This document shows, piece by piece, positions 16,465 through 25,923 of a stretch of DNA of 64,000 bases (its first letter is position 1; each line of letters opens with the position of its first letter). A program made the position numbers and the translations under genes. Where the stretch lies: NCBI RefSeq assembly GCF_015163715.1, contig NZ_JADDUM010000036.1:58146-122145 (forward strand). Reading direction: 5' to 3'. The DNA comes from Pseudomonas cyclaminis. GTDB taxonomy: Bacteria; Pseudomonadota; Gammaproteobacteria; Pseudomonadales; Pseudomonadaceae. The notes under the pieces are model-generated. The model saw only the letters and a list, made by a program, of their open reading frames with translations. It had not been told where the DNA came from and searched no databases.

Positions 16465-17871
16465 GTGATGATCATGCAGCATCCGGCACGTACCGAACTC
16501 TGGGCCATCCTGCGGCTGTCAGGGCCGTTGATTGCCTCACAGTTGGCGCACATGCTGATGGTGCTCACCGACACCCTGATGATGGCGCGCCTGAGCCCCG
16601 AAGCCTTGGCCGGTGGAGGCCTGGGCGCGGCGAGCTATTCGTTCGTGTCGATCTTCTGCATTGGCGTGATCGCCGCCGTGGGCACCTTGGTGGCGATCCG
16701 TCACGGCGCCGGCGACATCGAAGGTGCCACCCGCCTGACACAGGCCGGGCTGTGGCTCGCCTGGCTGATGGCCCTGGCCGCGGCGCTGCTGCTATGGAAC
16801 CTCAAACCGGTGCTGTTGATGTTCGGCCAGACCGATACCAACGTGCAGTCGGCGGGGCAATTCCTGACCCTGTTGCCATTCGCCCTGCCCGGCTACCTGA
16901 GTTTCATGGCCTTGCGCGGCTTCACCAGCGCCATCGGCAAGGCCACCCCGGTGATGGTGATCAGCCTCGGTGGCACGGTACTGAACTACCTGCTCAATCA
17001 CGCGTTGATCGAAGGCATGTTCGGCCTGCCGAAACTCGGCTTGATGGGTATTGGCCTGGTCACTGCCATCGTCGCCAATGGCATGGCCCTGACATTGATG
17101 TGGTACATCCGCAGCAACCGCGCTTACGCCGCCTACCCGCTAAGCGCCGGCCTGCTGCGCCTCAACACCCGGTACCTGCGTGAATTGTGGCGCCTGGGCC
17201 TGCCGATTGGCGGCACCTATGCGGTAGAAGTCGGGTTGTTTGCCTTTGCTGCGCTGTGCATGGGCACCATGGGCAGTACGCAACTGGCGGCGCATCAGAT
17301 TGCCCTGCAAATCGTCTCGGTGGCATTCATGGTCCCGGCGGGCATGTCCTACGCGGTGACCATGCGCATCGGCCAGCACTACGGAGCCGGTCAATTGTTG
17401 CAGGCGCGCATGGCCGGTCGCGTCGGTATCAGCTTTGGGGCGACGGTGATGTTGGGATTTGCCGTGATGTTGTGGCTGTTTTCCGACCCGCTGATCGGCC
17501 TGTTCCTGGACCATGACGACCCGGCGTTCCACGAGGTGATCGTGCTCGCCGTCAGCCTGCTGGCCGTCGCAGCCTGGTTCGAGTTGTTCGATGGCGTGCA
17601 GACCATCGCCATGGGCTGCATCCGGGGGCTCAAGGACGCCAAGACCACCTTCCTGGTGGGGCTGGGCTGCTACTGGTTGATCGGCGCGCCTTCGGCCTGG
17701 TTGATGGCGTTCACCCTAGGCTGGGGGCCGACCGGTGTGTGGTGGGGATTGGCGCTGGGGCTGGCCTGTGCGGCAGTCAGCCTGACCTGGGCGTTTGAAG
17801 CGAAGATGAAGCGCATGATTCGCCAGGAGCCTGAGGTTCAAGCCTCGTTTCAGGCTGCACAAACAGAGTAA
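16465..17871 (+). CDS. MATE-family multidrug efflux protein, NorM/PmpM-like (about 468 aa)
   Basis: Twelve membrane segments and the MATE pattern in two halves (PLIASQLAHMLMVLTDTLMMARL near the start, ELWRLGLPIGGTYAVEVGLFA after the middle loop). These proteins export cationic drugs and dyes in exchange for Na+ or H+. The position matches PmpM (PA1361 family) or the PA5294 MATE protein; gene order favours the latter. The start is GTG at 16465, or one of the ATGs at 16468 and 16474. Confidence 0.9.
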   Translation: MMIMQHPARTELWAILRLSGPLIASQLAHMLMVLTDTLMMARLSPEALAGGGLGAASYSFVSIFCIGVIAAVGTLVAIRHGAGDIEGATRLTQAGLWLAWLMALAAALLLWNLKPVLLMFGQTDTNVQSAGQFLTLLPFALPGYLSFMALRGFTSAIGKATPVMVISLGGTVLNYLLNHALIEGMFGLPKLGLMGIGLVTAIVANGMALTLMWYIRSNRAYAAYPLSAGLLRLNTRYLRELWRLGLPIGGTYAVEVGLFAFAALCMGTMGSTQLAAHQIALQIVSVAFMVPAGMSYAVTMRIGQHYGAGQLLQARMAGRVGISFGATVMLGFAVMLWLFSDPLIGLFLDHDDPAFHEVIVLAVSLLAVAAWFELFDGVQTIAMGCIRGLKDAKTTFLVGLGCYWLIGAPSAWLMAFTLGWGPTGVWWGLALGLACAAVSLTWAFEAKMKRMIRQEPEVQASFQAAQTE

Positions 17872-17906
17872 AGCCCTACCCTCCCACAGTTGATTGGGTT
17901 TGCAGA

Positions 17907-19574
17907 TCAGCAGCCCAACAGCGCCTGCTGGCCCTTGCCGAATGTCAGGTAATCCACCAACTCCGGCAGGGGCAGCGGCTTGCTGATCAGGTAACCCTGG
18001 GCCTGGTCGCAGCCGAACAGCCTCAGCAACGCGAGTTGCTCCGGGGTTTCCACGCCCTCGGCCACCACTTCCAGGTTGAGGTTGTGGGCCAGGTTGATCA
18101 TCGCGTGCACCAGCTTGCGGTTCTCTTCGCGCTCTTCCATGCCGCCGACAAAACTCTTGTCGATCTTCAACAAGGCAATCGGCAGGCTGTTGAGGTGCAC
18201 GAACGAGGAGAAACCGGTGCCGAAGTCGTCCAGGGAAAACCGCACACCGAGCCGGCCGAGGGCGTCCATGGTCTGCTTGACCAGATCGCTGCGGCGCATC
18301 ACAGCCGTTTCAGTCAGTTCGAACTCCAGCCATCGCGCGTCCACACCGCGTTCGGCGATCAGCCGGCTGAGGGTTGAGAGCAACTGGCTGTCCTGGAACT
18401 GGCGGAACGACAGGTTGACCGCCATGTGCAACGGCGGCAGGCCGCGCTCGCGCAGGTCTTGCATGTCGCGCAGGGCGCGGGAGATCACCCAGTAGCCCAA
18501 CGGTACGATCAGGCCGCTCTGCTCGGCCAAAGGCACGAACTCGCTGGGCGGCAGCAGGCCACGCTCGCCGTGGCGCCAGCGCACCAGCGCTTCGAGGCCG
18601 ACGATGTGGCCGTCATCCAGGTCCAGGCGCGGCTGGTAGTGCAGTTCCAGTTCATCGCGGCGCAAGGCGCGGCGCAGTTCACTTTCCAGATCGGCGAGGC
18701 TGCGCGCGTTGCGGTTGATGCGTTCGTTGAAGATATGGAAGGTACAGCCTTGGGTGCTCTTGGCCTGCTGCATGGCGATATGGGCGTGCCACATCAATGG
18801 GTCGGCGCCAGCGCGGGCGCGGGCATGGGCCACGCCCAGGCTGCAACCGATCAGCAGGCTTTCGCCATCCACCCAGTACGGCTCGGCCATGGCTTCGGTG
18901 ATGCGCTCGGCCATCCACTCTGCGCGTTGCGGTGCGCGGCGGGTGTCAATCAGCAAGGCGAACTCGTCGCTGCCCAGGCGTGCCAGTTGGTCGCCGATTT
19001 CAAGTTGGCTCTTGAGCCGCGAAACCACTTGCAGGATCAAGCGGTCGCCGGCCTGGTGGCCGAGGGCATCGTTGGCGTGGCGGAAGTTGTCGAGGTCCAG
19101 GTGACCGAGGGCCAGGCCACGGCCTTCGTTCTCGGCCAGCCGCGCCGTAAGGAGGGTCTGGAAGCCCTGGCGGTTGGCGATACCGGTGAGCGGGTCTTGC
19201 TCGGCCAGGCGTTGCAGGGTGTTTTCCAGCACGCCGCGCTCACGCACATGACGCAGGCAGCGGCGCAGTATGTCGGCGTCCAGTGCATCACGGATCAGCC
19301 AGTCACTGACGCCAAGCGGCGAAACCAGCGGCTCCTGCTCCAACAGCAACACGCACGGCAAGCTGCACTGGCCAGGGCCGGGTTGCAGGCTGGACGTGGT
19401 CAACAGCACGGCGCTGGCGTCATCGTCGAACAGACGACTCACCGAGTCCCAGTTTGGCGCGCTGATCAGCACAGCCCCATCGCCCATCGGCGCCAGGCAC
19501 TCGCGCAACAACGCTGCCCACTCAGGCGTATCGGCCAGTAGCAGCAAACGCAAGGGTTCGACAGGCGTAGACAA
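17907..19574 (-). CDS. GGDEF/EAL c-di-GMP phosphodiesterase (555 aa), ProE-like
   Basis: An N-terminal receiver-like region (about 8-110) without a clear phosphorylation pocket is followed by a GGDEF domain whose signature is GSDEF (201-205), and an EAL domain with EAL at 328-330. EAL catalytic residues are in place (NLSFRQ, ELTET, LDDFGTGFSS, KIDKSF, EGVET), so hydrolysis of c-di-GMP is likely, while the altered GGDEF motif is probably not a cyclase and may act as a GTP sensor. The position between the MATE gene and rep matches PA5295 (ProE) in PAO1, a phosphodiesterase affecting exopolysaccharide. Confidence 0.9.
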   Translation of the reverse strand: MSTPVEPLRLLLLADTPEWAALLRECLAPMGDGAVLISAPNWDSVSRLFDDDASAVLLTTSSLQPGPGQCSLPCVLLLEQEPLVSPLGVSDWLIRDALDADILRRCLRHVRERGVLENTLQRLAEQDPLTGIANRQGFQTLLTARLAENEGRGLALGHLDLDNFRHANDALGHQAGDRLILQVVSRLKSQLEIGDQLARLGSDEFALLIDTRRAPQRAEWMAERITEAMAEPYWVDGESLLIGCSLGVAHARARAGADPLMWHAHIAMQQAKSTQGCTFHIFNERINRNARSLADLESELRRALRRDELELHYQPRLDLDDGHIVGLEALVRWRHGERGLLPPSEFVPLAEQSGLIVPLGYWVISRALRDMQDLRERGLPPLHMAVNLSFRQFQDSQLLSTLSRLIAERGVDARWLEFELTETAVMRRSDLVKQTMDALGRLGVRFSLDDFGTGFSSFVHLNSLPIALLKIDKSFVGGMEEREENRKLVHAMINLAHNLNLEVVAEGVETPEQLALLRLFGCDQAQGYLISKPLPLPELVDYLTFGKGQQALLGC

Positions 19575-19631
19575 GCTAGCTCCCTAGACTCTGCAAAATT
19601 TCGTTGGCGGCGGGCATTATGACGTGCGGCC

Positions 19632-19659
19632 TGATAATCACCAATGATAGGGGTTATCA
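19632..19659. promoter_or_regulatory. Pair of small dyads in the divergent region before rep
   Basis: TGATAATCA (19632-19640) and TGATA-GGGGT-TATCA (19645-19659) lie five bases apart upstream of the GGDEF/EAL gene and rep. The related half-sites suggest an operator, but I do not recognise the regulator. Confidence 0.3.
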
Positions 19660-19841
19660 AATGCGCAGGTGTAAGCATTTGTCGCTGTTTTAAGCGCAAA
19701 AAGCCTCGACATCCTGCGGCAAAGTAGCAAAACCGGCAAATTTAGATCGAGTGGTACGTCACACCGTCGATCCAGGGCAGCAGAATCTTTCCAGCCTGTT
19801 AAAATGCCCGCCCTTTTGAACAACGACTCCCTAAATTCTGT

Positions 19842-21851
19842 ATGTCCCGACTCAATCCCCGGCAGCAAGAAGCCGTGAACTACGTCGGCGGCCCTCTATT
19901 GGTGCTCGCCGGTGCCGGTTCCGGCAAGACCAGCGTGATCACCCGCAAGATCGCGCACCTGATCCAGAGCTGTGGCATCCGCGCCCAGTACATCGTCGCC
20001 ATGACCTTTACCAACAAGGCCGCACGCGAGATGAAAGAGCGGGTCGGCACCCTGCTCAAGGGTGGCGAAGGCCGTGGCCTCACGGTGTGTACCTTCCACA
20101 ACCTGGGGCTGAACATCATCCGCAAGGAGCATGCACGGCTGGGCTACAAGCCGGGCTTCTCGATCTTTGACGAGACCGACGTCAAGGCCTTGATGACCGA
20201 CATCATGCAGAAGGAATACGCAGGCGACGACGGCGTCGACGAGATCAAGAACATGATCGGCGCCTGGAAAAACGACCTGATCCTGCCGCCCGAAGCCCTG
20301 GAAAACGCACGCAATCCCAAGGAGCAGACCGCCGCCATCGTCTACACCCACTATCAGCGCACGCTCAAGGCGTTCAACGCGGTGGATTTCGACGACTTGA
20401 TCCTGCAGCCGGTCAAGCTGTTCCAGGAACACGCCGACATCCTCGAAAAGTGGCAGAACAAGGTGCGCTACCTGCTGGTGGACGAATACCAGGACACCAA
20501 CGCCAGCCAGTACTTGCTGGTGAAGTTGCTGATTGGCAAGCGCAACCAGTTCACCGTGGTGGGCGACGATGACCAGTCGATCTACGCCTGGCGCGGCGCC
20601 CGTCCGGAAAACCTGATGCTGCTCAAGGTCGACTACCCGTCCTTGAAAGTGGTGATGCTGGAGCAGAACTACCGCTCCACCAGCCGTATCCTGCGCTGCG
20701 CCAACGTGCTGATCTCGAACAACCCCCACGAGTTTGAAAAACAGCTGTGGAGTGAGATGGGCCACGGCGATGAAATCCGCGTGATCCGCTGTCGCAACGA
20801 AGATGCCGAAGCCGAGCGCGTGGCCGTCGAGTTGCTCACCTTGCACCTGCGTACCGATCGGCCCTACAGCGACTTTGCGATCCTGTATCGCGGCAACTAC
20901 CAGGCCAAGCTGATCGAGTTGAAGCTGCAGCACCACCAGATTCCGTATCGGCTGTCGGGGGGCAACAGCTTTTTCGGACGCCAGGAAGTAAAGGACCTGA
21001 TGGCCTACTTCCGGCTGATCGTGAACCCGGACGACGACAACGCCTTCCTGCGCGTGATCAACGTGCCGCGCCGGGAAATCGGCTCGACGACCCTGGAAAA
21101 GCTCGGCAACTACGCCACCGAACGCAAGATTTCGATGTACGCCGCCACCGACGAGATCGGCCTGGGCGAGCACCTGGACACGCGTTTCACCGACCGCCTG
21201 GCGCGCTTCAAGCGCTTCATGGACAAGGTGCGCGAGCAATGCGCCGGCGAAGACCCGATCAGCGCCCTGCGCAGCATGGTCATGGACATCGACTATGAAA
21301 ACTGGCTGCGCACCAACAGTTCCAGCGACAAGGCCGCGGATTACCGCATGGGCAACGTCTGGTTCCTGATCGAAGCGCTGAAGAACACCCTGGAAAAAGA
21401 CGAAGACGGCGAGATGACCGTCGAAGACGCCATCGGCAAGCTGGTGCTGCGCGACATGCTCGAACGTCAGCAGGAAGAGGAAGACGGCGCCGAAGGTGTA
21501 CAGATGATGACCTTGCATGCCTCCAAGGGCCTGGAATTCCCCTACGTGTTCATCATGGGCATGGAAGAGGAAATCCTCCCGCACCGCTCCAGTATCGAAG
21601 CCGACACCATCGAGGAAGAACGGCGCCTGGCCTACGTGGGCATTACCCGCGCACGTCAGACCCTGGCCTTCACCTTTGCTGCCAAGCGCAAGCAATATGG
21701 CGAGATCATCGATTGCGCCCCCAGCCGGTTCCTGGATGAGCTGCCGCCGGATGACCTGGCCTGGGAAGGCAATGACGACACCCCGACCGAGGTGAAGGCC
21801 GTGCGCGGCAACACCGCCCTGGCGGACATACGCGCGATGTTAAAGCGCTAG
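19842..21851 (+). CDS. rep: ATP-dependent DNA helicase Rep (669 aa)
   Basis: Superfamily 1A 3'-5' helicase that travels with the replisome and clears protein roadblocks. The motifs are in order: Q motif LNPRQQEAV, Walker A GAGSGKTSV (about 26-34), motif Ia TFTNKAA, Walker B VDEYQDTN, motif III VGDDDQSIYAWRGA, motif IV QNYRST, motif V MMTLHASKGLEFP and motif VI ARQT. The length is that of Rep, and UvrD would be longer. ATG at 19842. xpt follows 58 bases downstream. Confidence 0.96.
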   Translation: MSRLNPRQQEAVNYVGGPLLVLAGAGSGKTSVITRKIAHLIQSCGIRAQYIVAMTFTNKAAREMKERVGTLLKGGEGRGLTVCTFHNLGLNIIRKEHARLGYKPGFSIFDETDVKALMTDIMQKEYAGDDGVDEIKNMIGAWKNDLILPPEALENARNPKEQTAAIVYTHYQRTLKAFNAVDFDDLILQPVKLFQEHADILEKWQNKVRYLLVDEYQDTNASQYLLVKLLIGKRNQFTVVGDDDQSIYAWRGARPENLMLLKVDYPSLKVVMLEQNYRSTSRILRCANVLISNNPHEFEKQLWSEMGHGDEIRVIRCRNEDAEAERVAVELLTLHLRTDRPYSDFAILYRGNYQAKLIELKLQHHQIPYRLSGGNSFFGRQEVKDLMAYFRLIVNPDDDNAFLRVINVPRREIGSTTLEKLGNYATERKISMYAATDEIGLGEHLDTRFTDRLARFKRFMDKVREQCAGEDPISALRSMVMDIDYENWLRTNSSSDKAADYRMGNVWFLIEALKNTLEKDEDGEMTVEDAIGKLVLRDMLERQQEEEDGAEGVQMMTLHASKGLEFPYVFIMGMEEEILPHRSSIEADTIEEERRLAYVGITRARQTLAFTFAAKRKQYGEIIDCAPSRFLDELPPDDLAWEGNDDTPTEVKAVRGNTALADIRAMLKR

Positions 21852-21897
21852 AATCGACTACTTTTTAATCTACTTTCGGCGCAGACCGCGCCATTAG

Positions 21898-22479
<582 letters not shown>

Positions 22480-22497
22480 AGCCAACACCGCTCGACA

Positions 22498-22587
22498 TGT
22501 GGGAGGGAGCTTGCTCCCGATAGCAGTGGGTCAGCCAACATTTTCGGTGACTGATACACCGCAATCGGGGGCTTGCCCCCTCCCACA
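22498..22587. repeat. REPIN: inverted pair of Pseudomonas REP sequences
   Basis: Two inverted REP units, TGTGGGAGGGAGCTTGCTCC and GGGGGCTTGCCCCCTCCCAC, face each other across about 45 bases. This is the fluorescens-group REPIN, placed between convergent xpt and the acetyl-CoA hydrolase gene. A similar element is at 35831-35920. Confidence 0.9.
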
Positions 22588-22605
22588 TTTGCCTTGTGTT
22601 GCTTG

Positions 22606-24528
22606 TTAGTGCGCGGTGGCTTGGAGGCCGGCAAGTAGCAGGCGCTGGTATAAGTCTTCTTTCAGCCCCTCCGGTTTATCCAACCGCATCCGCTTCAAAT
22701 GCTCGGGAAACGCTTCCGGCTCCGGTGCATCCAGCGCCGCCTTACCCAACTCCAGAATCTCCGTCAGCTTGAATTTGCTCTTGAGCCAGTTCAATGCGCG
22801 CAACAGATCCCGCTCTTCATCCGTGAAATCGCTGCCCAGCGGATACTCCGGGAACAAACGCCGATGCCGCGCCTGGATACCCTGGAGCCGCTCCGGCGTG
22901 TTGTCGCTGAAGCGCGGATCAAGCTGGAAATCCTTGGGCAACTTGCCGGCCTTTTGCGCCTGTTCGATCAAGTCGGCCTGGAAGCGTGAATCGGTGATGT
23001 TGAGCAACGCCTCAATCACTTTGGCATCCGTCTGACCACGCAGATCGGCGATTCCATACTCGGTAATCACGATATCCCGCAGGTGCCGGGGAATAGTGCA
23101 GTGCCCATAATCCCAGACGATATTGGAGCTGACCTCTCCACCCGCTTCGCGCCAGCTGCGCAAAATCAGGATCGACCGCGCACCTTCCAGCGCATGGCCT
23201 TGGGCCACAAAGTTGTACTGCCCACCTACGCCGCTGAGCACTCGGCCGTCTTCCAACTGGTCCGCCACGCCCGCGCCGAGCAAGGTCACCATGATCGCGC
23301 TGTTGATAAACCGAGCATCCAGGCGCTGCAAACGCTTGAGTTCTTCCTGGCCGTACAGCTCGTTGATGTAGCTGATGCGGGTCATGTTGAATTCAAGGCG
23401 CTTGGCGTGGGTCATTTCCTGCAAGCGCTGGTAAAAACTGCGCGGCCCGAGGAAGAAACCACCATGGATGGACACGCCGTCAGGCTGCGCCGCATCGTCC
23501 AGCAAGCCGGCATTGGCTTGTTCCTGGGTCGCGATATCCGGGTAAACCTTGCGCCGCACAATTCCCGCATCCGCCAGTACCAGCAGGCCGTTGACAAACA
23601 TTTCGCTGCAACCGTAAAGGCCACGGGCGAAGGGATCGACACCGCCTTCGTGGCTGATCAGCGGTGCCCATTGGTACACATCCAGGTCGGTCAGCAGCAG
23701 GCGGTACGCTTCATTATCGGCCTGGCGTGCCAGCAAGGCGGCGGTCAGCGCATCGCCCATGGAACCGATTCCAATCTGCAAGGTGCCGCCATCGCGCACC
23801 AGCGTGCTGGCATGCAGGCCGATGAAGTGGTCCTGGAACCCCACCGGCATGTTCGGTGTGGAGAACAGCGTGGTGCTGTCCTTTGCGTCGATCAGGTAGT
23901 CGAACGCATCCATGCCCAATTCGGAATCGCCCGGCATGTAGGGTAAATCGGTGTGAACCTGGCCGACGATCAGGATGGTTTCACCCGCGTCACGGCGCTT
24001 GGCGATCATCGGTAACAGGTCGAGGGTGATATCGGGGTTGCAGCTCAGGCTCAGGCGGTCTGGGTGCTCGGCGCTGCTCGCGACCAACTGCGCCACCAGG
24101 TTCAGGCCAGCAGCATTGATATCGCGGGCGGCGTGGGAGTAGTTGCTGCTGACGTAATCCTGTTGGGCCGACGTACTGTGCAGCAGACTGCCGGGCTGCA
24201 TGAAGAACTGCTGCACGTGGATATTCTTCGGCAGGCTGTCGCTGTGCAGTGCGGCGAGAAACTCCAACTCGGGGTAATCCCCAAACACTCGCTCGATAAA
24301 GGGTTCAAGAAAGCGCTTCTGCAAGCCATCGCCCATCGTTGGCCGGCCCAGGCTCAGCGCGGTGTAAATCGTCAGCGCCCGCTCCGGCAGCTTGGCGACA
24401 CGCCGGTACAGCGCATTGACGAACAGATTGGGTTTGCCCAGGCCCAGCGGCATGCCCATGTGGATATGCGCCGGCAAACGCGCCAGTACGTCGTCAACTG
24501 CTTGCTCGATTGAACACAACTGCACCAT
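22606..24528 (-). CDS. Acetyl-CoA hydrolase/transferase family protein (640 aa)
   Basis: A CoA-transferase-fold protein of the acetyl-CoA hydrolase family (N- and C-terminal domains plus an extra C-terminal 100-120 residues). The core has GGVGGQYNF-type sequence (LSGVGGQYNFVAQGHALEGARS), the SNIVWDYGH region and VVTEYGIADLRG (here VITEYGIADLRG), the usual C-terminal signature. It probably moves CoA between acetate or succinate and acyl-CoA. The extended length is typical of the Pseudomonas version. The substrate is not certain. Confidence 0.85.
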   Translation of the reverse strand: MVQLCSIEQAVDDVLARLPAHIHMGMPLGLGKPNLFVNALYRRVAKLPERALTIYTALSLGRPTMGDGLQKRFLEPFIERVFGDYPELEFLAALHSDSLPKNIHVQQFFMQPGSLLHSTSAQQDYVSSNYSHAARDINAAGLNLVAQLVASSAEHPDRLSLSCNPDITLDLLPMIAKRRDAGETILIVGQVHTDLPYMPGDSELGMDAFDYLIDAKDSTTLFSTPNMPVGFQDHFIGLHASTLVRDGGTLQIGIGSMGDALTAALLARQADNEAYRLLLTDLDVYQWAPLISHEGGVDPFARGLYGCSEMFVNGLLVLADAGIVRRKVYPDIATQEQANAGLLDDAAQPDGVSIHGGFFLGPRSFYQRLQEMTHAKRLEFNMTRISYINELYGQEELKRLQRLDARFINSAIMVTLLGAGVADQLEDGRVLSGVGGQYNFVAQGHALEGARSILILRSWREAGGEVSSNIVWDYGHCTIPRHLRDIVITEYGIADLRGQTDAKVIEALLNITDSRFQADLIEQAQKAGKLPKDFQLDPRFSDNTPERLQGIQARHRRLFPEYPLGSDFTDEERDLLRALNWLKSKFKLTEILELGKAALDAPEPEAFPEHLKRMRLDKPEGLKEDLYQRLLLAGLQATAH

Positions 24529-24620
24529 CCGACCCTCCTGAACATTCCATGATTAGGGGTTGGACCGAGCTTGCCGGGTCTTTGCTGCAATCACCAGCCC
24601 GAAACCCAAATCACGGGCAC

Positions 24621-24648
24621 AAAAAAGCCGCTCGTAAGCGGCTTTTTT
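24621..24648 (-). terminator. Rho-independent terminator after cytochrome c5
   Basis: AAAAAAGCCGCT, CGTA, AGCGGCTTTTTT: an 8-bp GC stem with A and T runs on both sides, so it works in either direction. It ends the cytochrome gene and isolates it from the acetyl-CoA hydrolase gene. Confidence 0.92.
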
Positions 24649-24664
24649 GGCGAAGATCGGCTAA

Positions 24665-25090
24665 TTACAGGCCGGACATCTTCTTGATCGCCCCTTTAAG
24701 CTCATCATCCGAGCAATCCGCACACGTACCTTTAGCTGGCATGGCGTTGATGCCGGTGATGGCCTTGGCCAGGATGCCGTCGAGGCCGCCCTGGTGGTCG
24801 GCGCGTTCTTTCCAGGCGGCGGTGTCGCCGATTTTCGGCGCGTTCAGCAGGCCGGTGCCGTGGCACGCGTTGCAGTGTTTGGCGATGATGTCATCCGGAG
24901 TTTTCGCACCACCGCCGCCGCCTGCGGCCACGGCGACTTCCATGCCTTTGCATTCCTGGCCCTGGACGCAGACCTGGCCCACGGGCTCCAGGCGCTTGGC
25001 AATGTCATCGTTGGTCGCAGCTTGTGCGCTCACAGCCCATAGGGCCAGTACGGTTGCTGGTGCAGCCAGCATTTTCATAATTAGGTTCAC
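24665..25090 (-). CDS. Cytochrome c5 (141 aa)
   Basis: A periplasmic class I cytochrome c. After a signal peptide (cleavage near AQA) and a linker with a Gly run, the haem site CNACH is at about residues 73-77. The axial Met lies in INAMPAKG, and a conserved second Cys pair, CADC, follows, as in cytochrome c5 (cycB, PA5300 by position). The GTG at 25090 has GAGGG well placed upstream; the ATG at 25078 is possible. It may donate electrons to cbb3 oxidase. Confidence 0.92.
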   Translation of the reverse strand: MNLIMKMLAAPATVLALWAVSAQAATNDDIAKRLEPVGQVCVQGQECKGMEVAVAAGGGGGAKTPDDIIAKHCNACHGTGLLNAPKIGDTAAWKERADHQGGLDGILAKAITGINAMPAKGTCADCSDDELKGAIKKMSGL

Positions 25091-25259
25091 GCGTTCACCC
25101 TCAATGGTGGCTATTCACGCCTGCGGCCACGGTTTCGCAGGCGGCGAAAGTATAACGGTTAGCCCGCCGGGCCGAAACAACCCTATTAAATAAAGGGAGA
25201 TTCGGCCTCGCGGAATACAGCTCGGGTGTCTCTGCAACACTGGCAGGACGCCTCTATTC

Positions 25260-25807
25260 TTAAAAGTTCGCGGGTGTGGCTGCGCTGATTAGTCGCGCCG
25301 GTACGTCGAACGGATTGCGAAAACGATGAGGCTTGGTACTTTCAAAGTAGTAGCTATCGCCGGCTTCGAGCACAAAAGTTTCAAGACCGACCACCAATTC
25401 CAGGCGACCTTCCACCAGAATCCCGGTTTCTTCGCCTTCGTGAGTGAGCATTTCTTCACCGGTGTCGGCGCCCGGTGGGTAGATCTCGTTGAGAAACGCG
25501 ATGGCCCGGCTCGGGTGCGCCCGACCCACCAGTTTCATGGTGACGGCGCGTCAGAGATGTCGATCAGCTCATTGGCTTTATAGACGATCTGGGTCGGTAT
25601 TTCCTGGAGGATCTCTTCGGAAAAGAACTCGACCATAGACATGGGGATGCCGCCCAGCACCTTGCGCAGGGAGCTGATCGAGGGGCTGACACTGTTTTTT
25701 TCGATCATCGAAATGGTGCTGTTGGTGACGCCCGCACGCTTGGCGAGTTCACGCTGGGAAAGACCCTTCAGCTTGCGGATGGATTGCAGTCGTTCGCCGA
25801 CGTCCAA
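25260..25807 (-). pseudogene. pauR: PauR-type XRE/cupin regulator of polyamine catabolism, frameshifted
   Basis: The 5' frame (from 25807) is an XRE helix-turn-helix (LSQRELAKRAGVTNSTISMIE) that ends after LIDISDAPSP. The 3' frame, from 25538, is the cupin domain (KLVGRAHPSRAIAFLNE..., GEETGILVEG, YYFESTKPHRFRN). Other family members read LIDISDGAVTMKL across this point; one missing base in GGCGCC at about 25550 accounts for the split, and repair gives 182 residues, the normal length. The position next to dadX equals PA5301 (PauR), a repressor of putrescine/cadaverine catabolism. If the frameshift is real, the polyamine genes would be derepressed. Confidence 0.85.
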
Positions 25808-25834
25808 TGCGGGAGCCTCCTAGGATTCAGGCTT

Positions 25835-25882
25835 TGTTGTAATTGAGCGTTATCATGGCGACAGCGTTCAGTATTTACAACA
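25835..25882. promoter_or_regulatory. Inverted repeat upstream of pauR, candidate autoregulatory operator
   Basis: TGTTGTAA (25835-25842) and TTACAACA (25875-25882) are perfect inverted copies 40 bases apart (about four helical turns), between pauR and dadX. The spacing would let two dimers sit on the same DNA face. Assignment to PauR is an inference from position. Confidence 0.4.
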
Positions 25883-25923
25883 CTTGGGCCTAAATCCCAG
25901 GGGGCTGTGTTCGCGCCTGGCTG

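Noticed and set aside
19896..21695. Very long open frame (599 codons) antisense to rep
   Set aside because: It mirrors the codon pattern of rep, has no plausible domain and no RBS; a shadow of GC-rich coding sequence.
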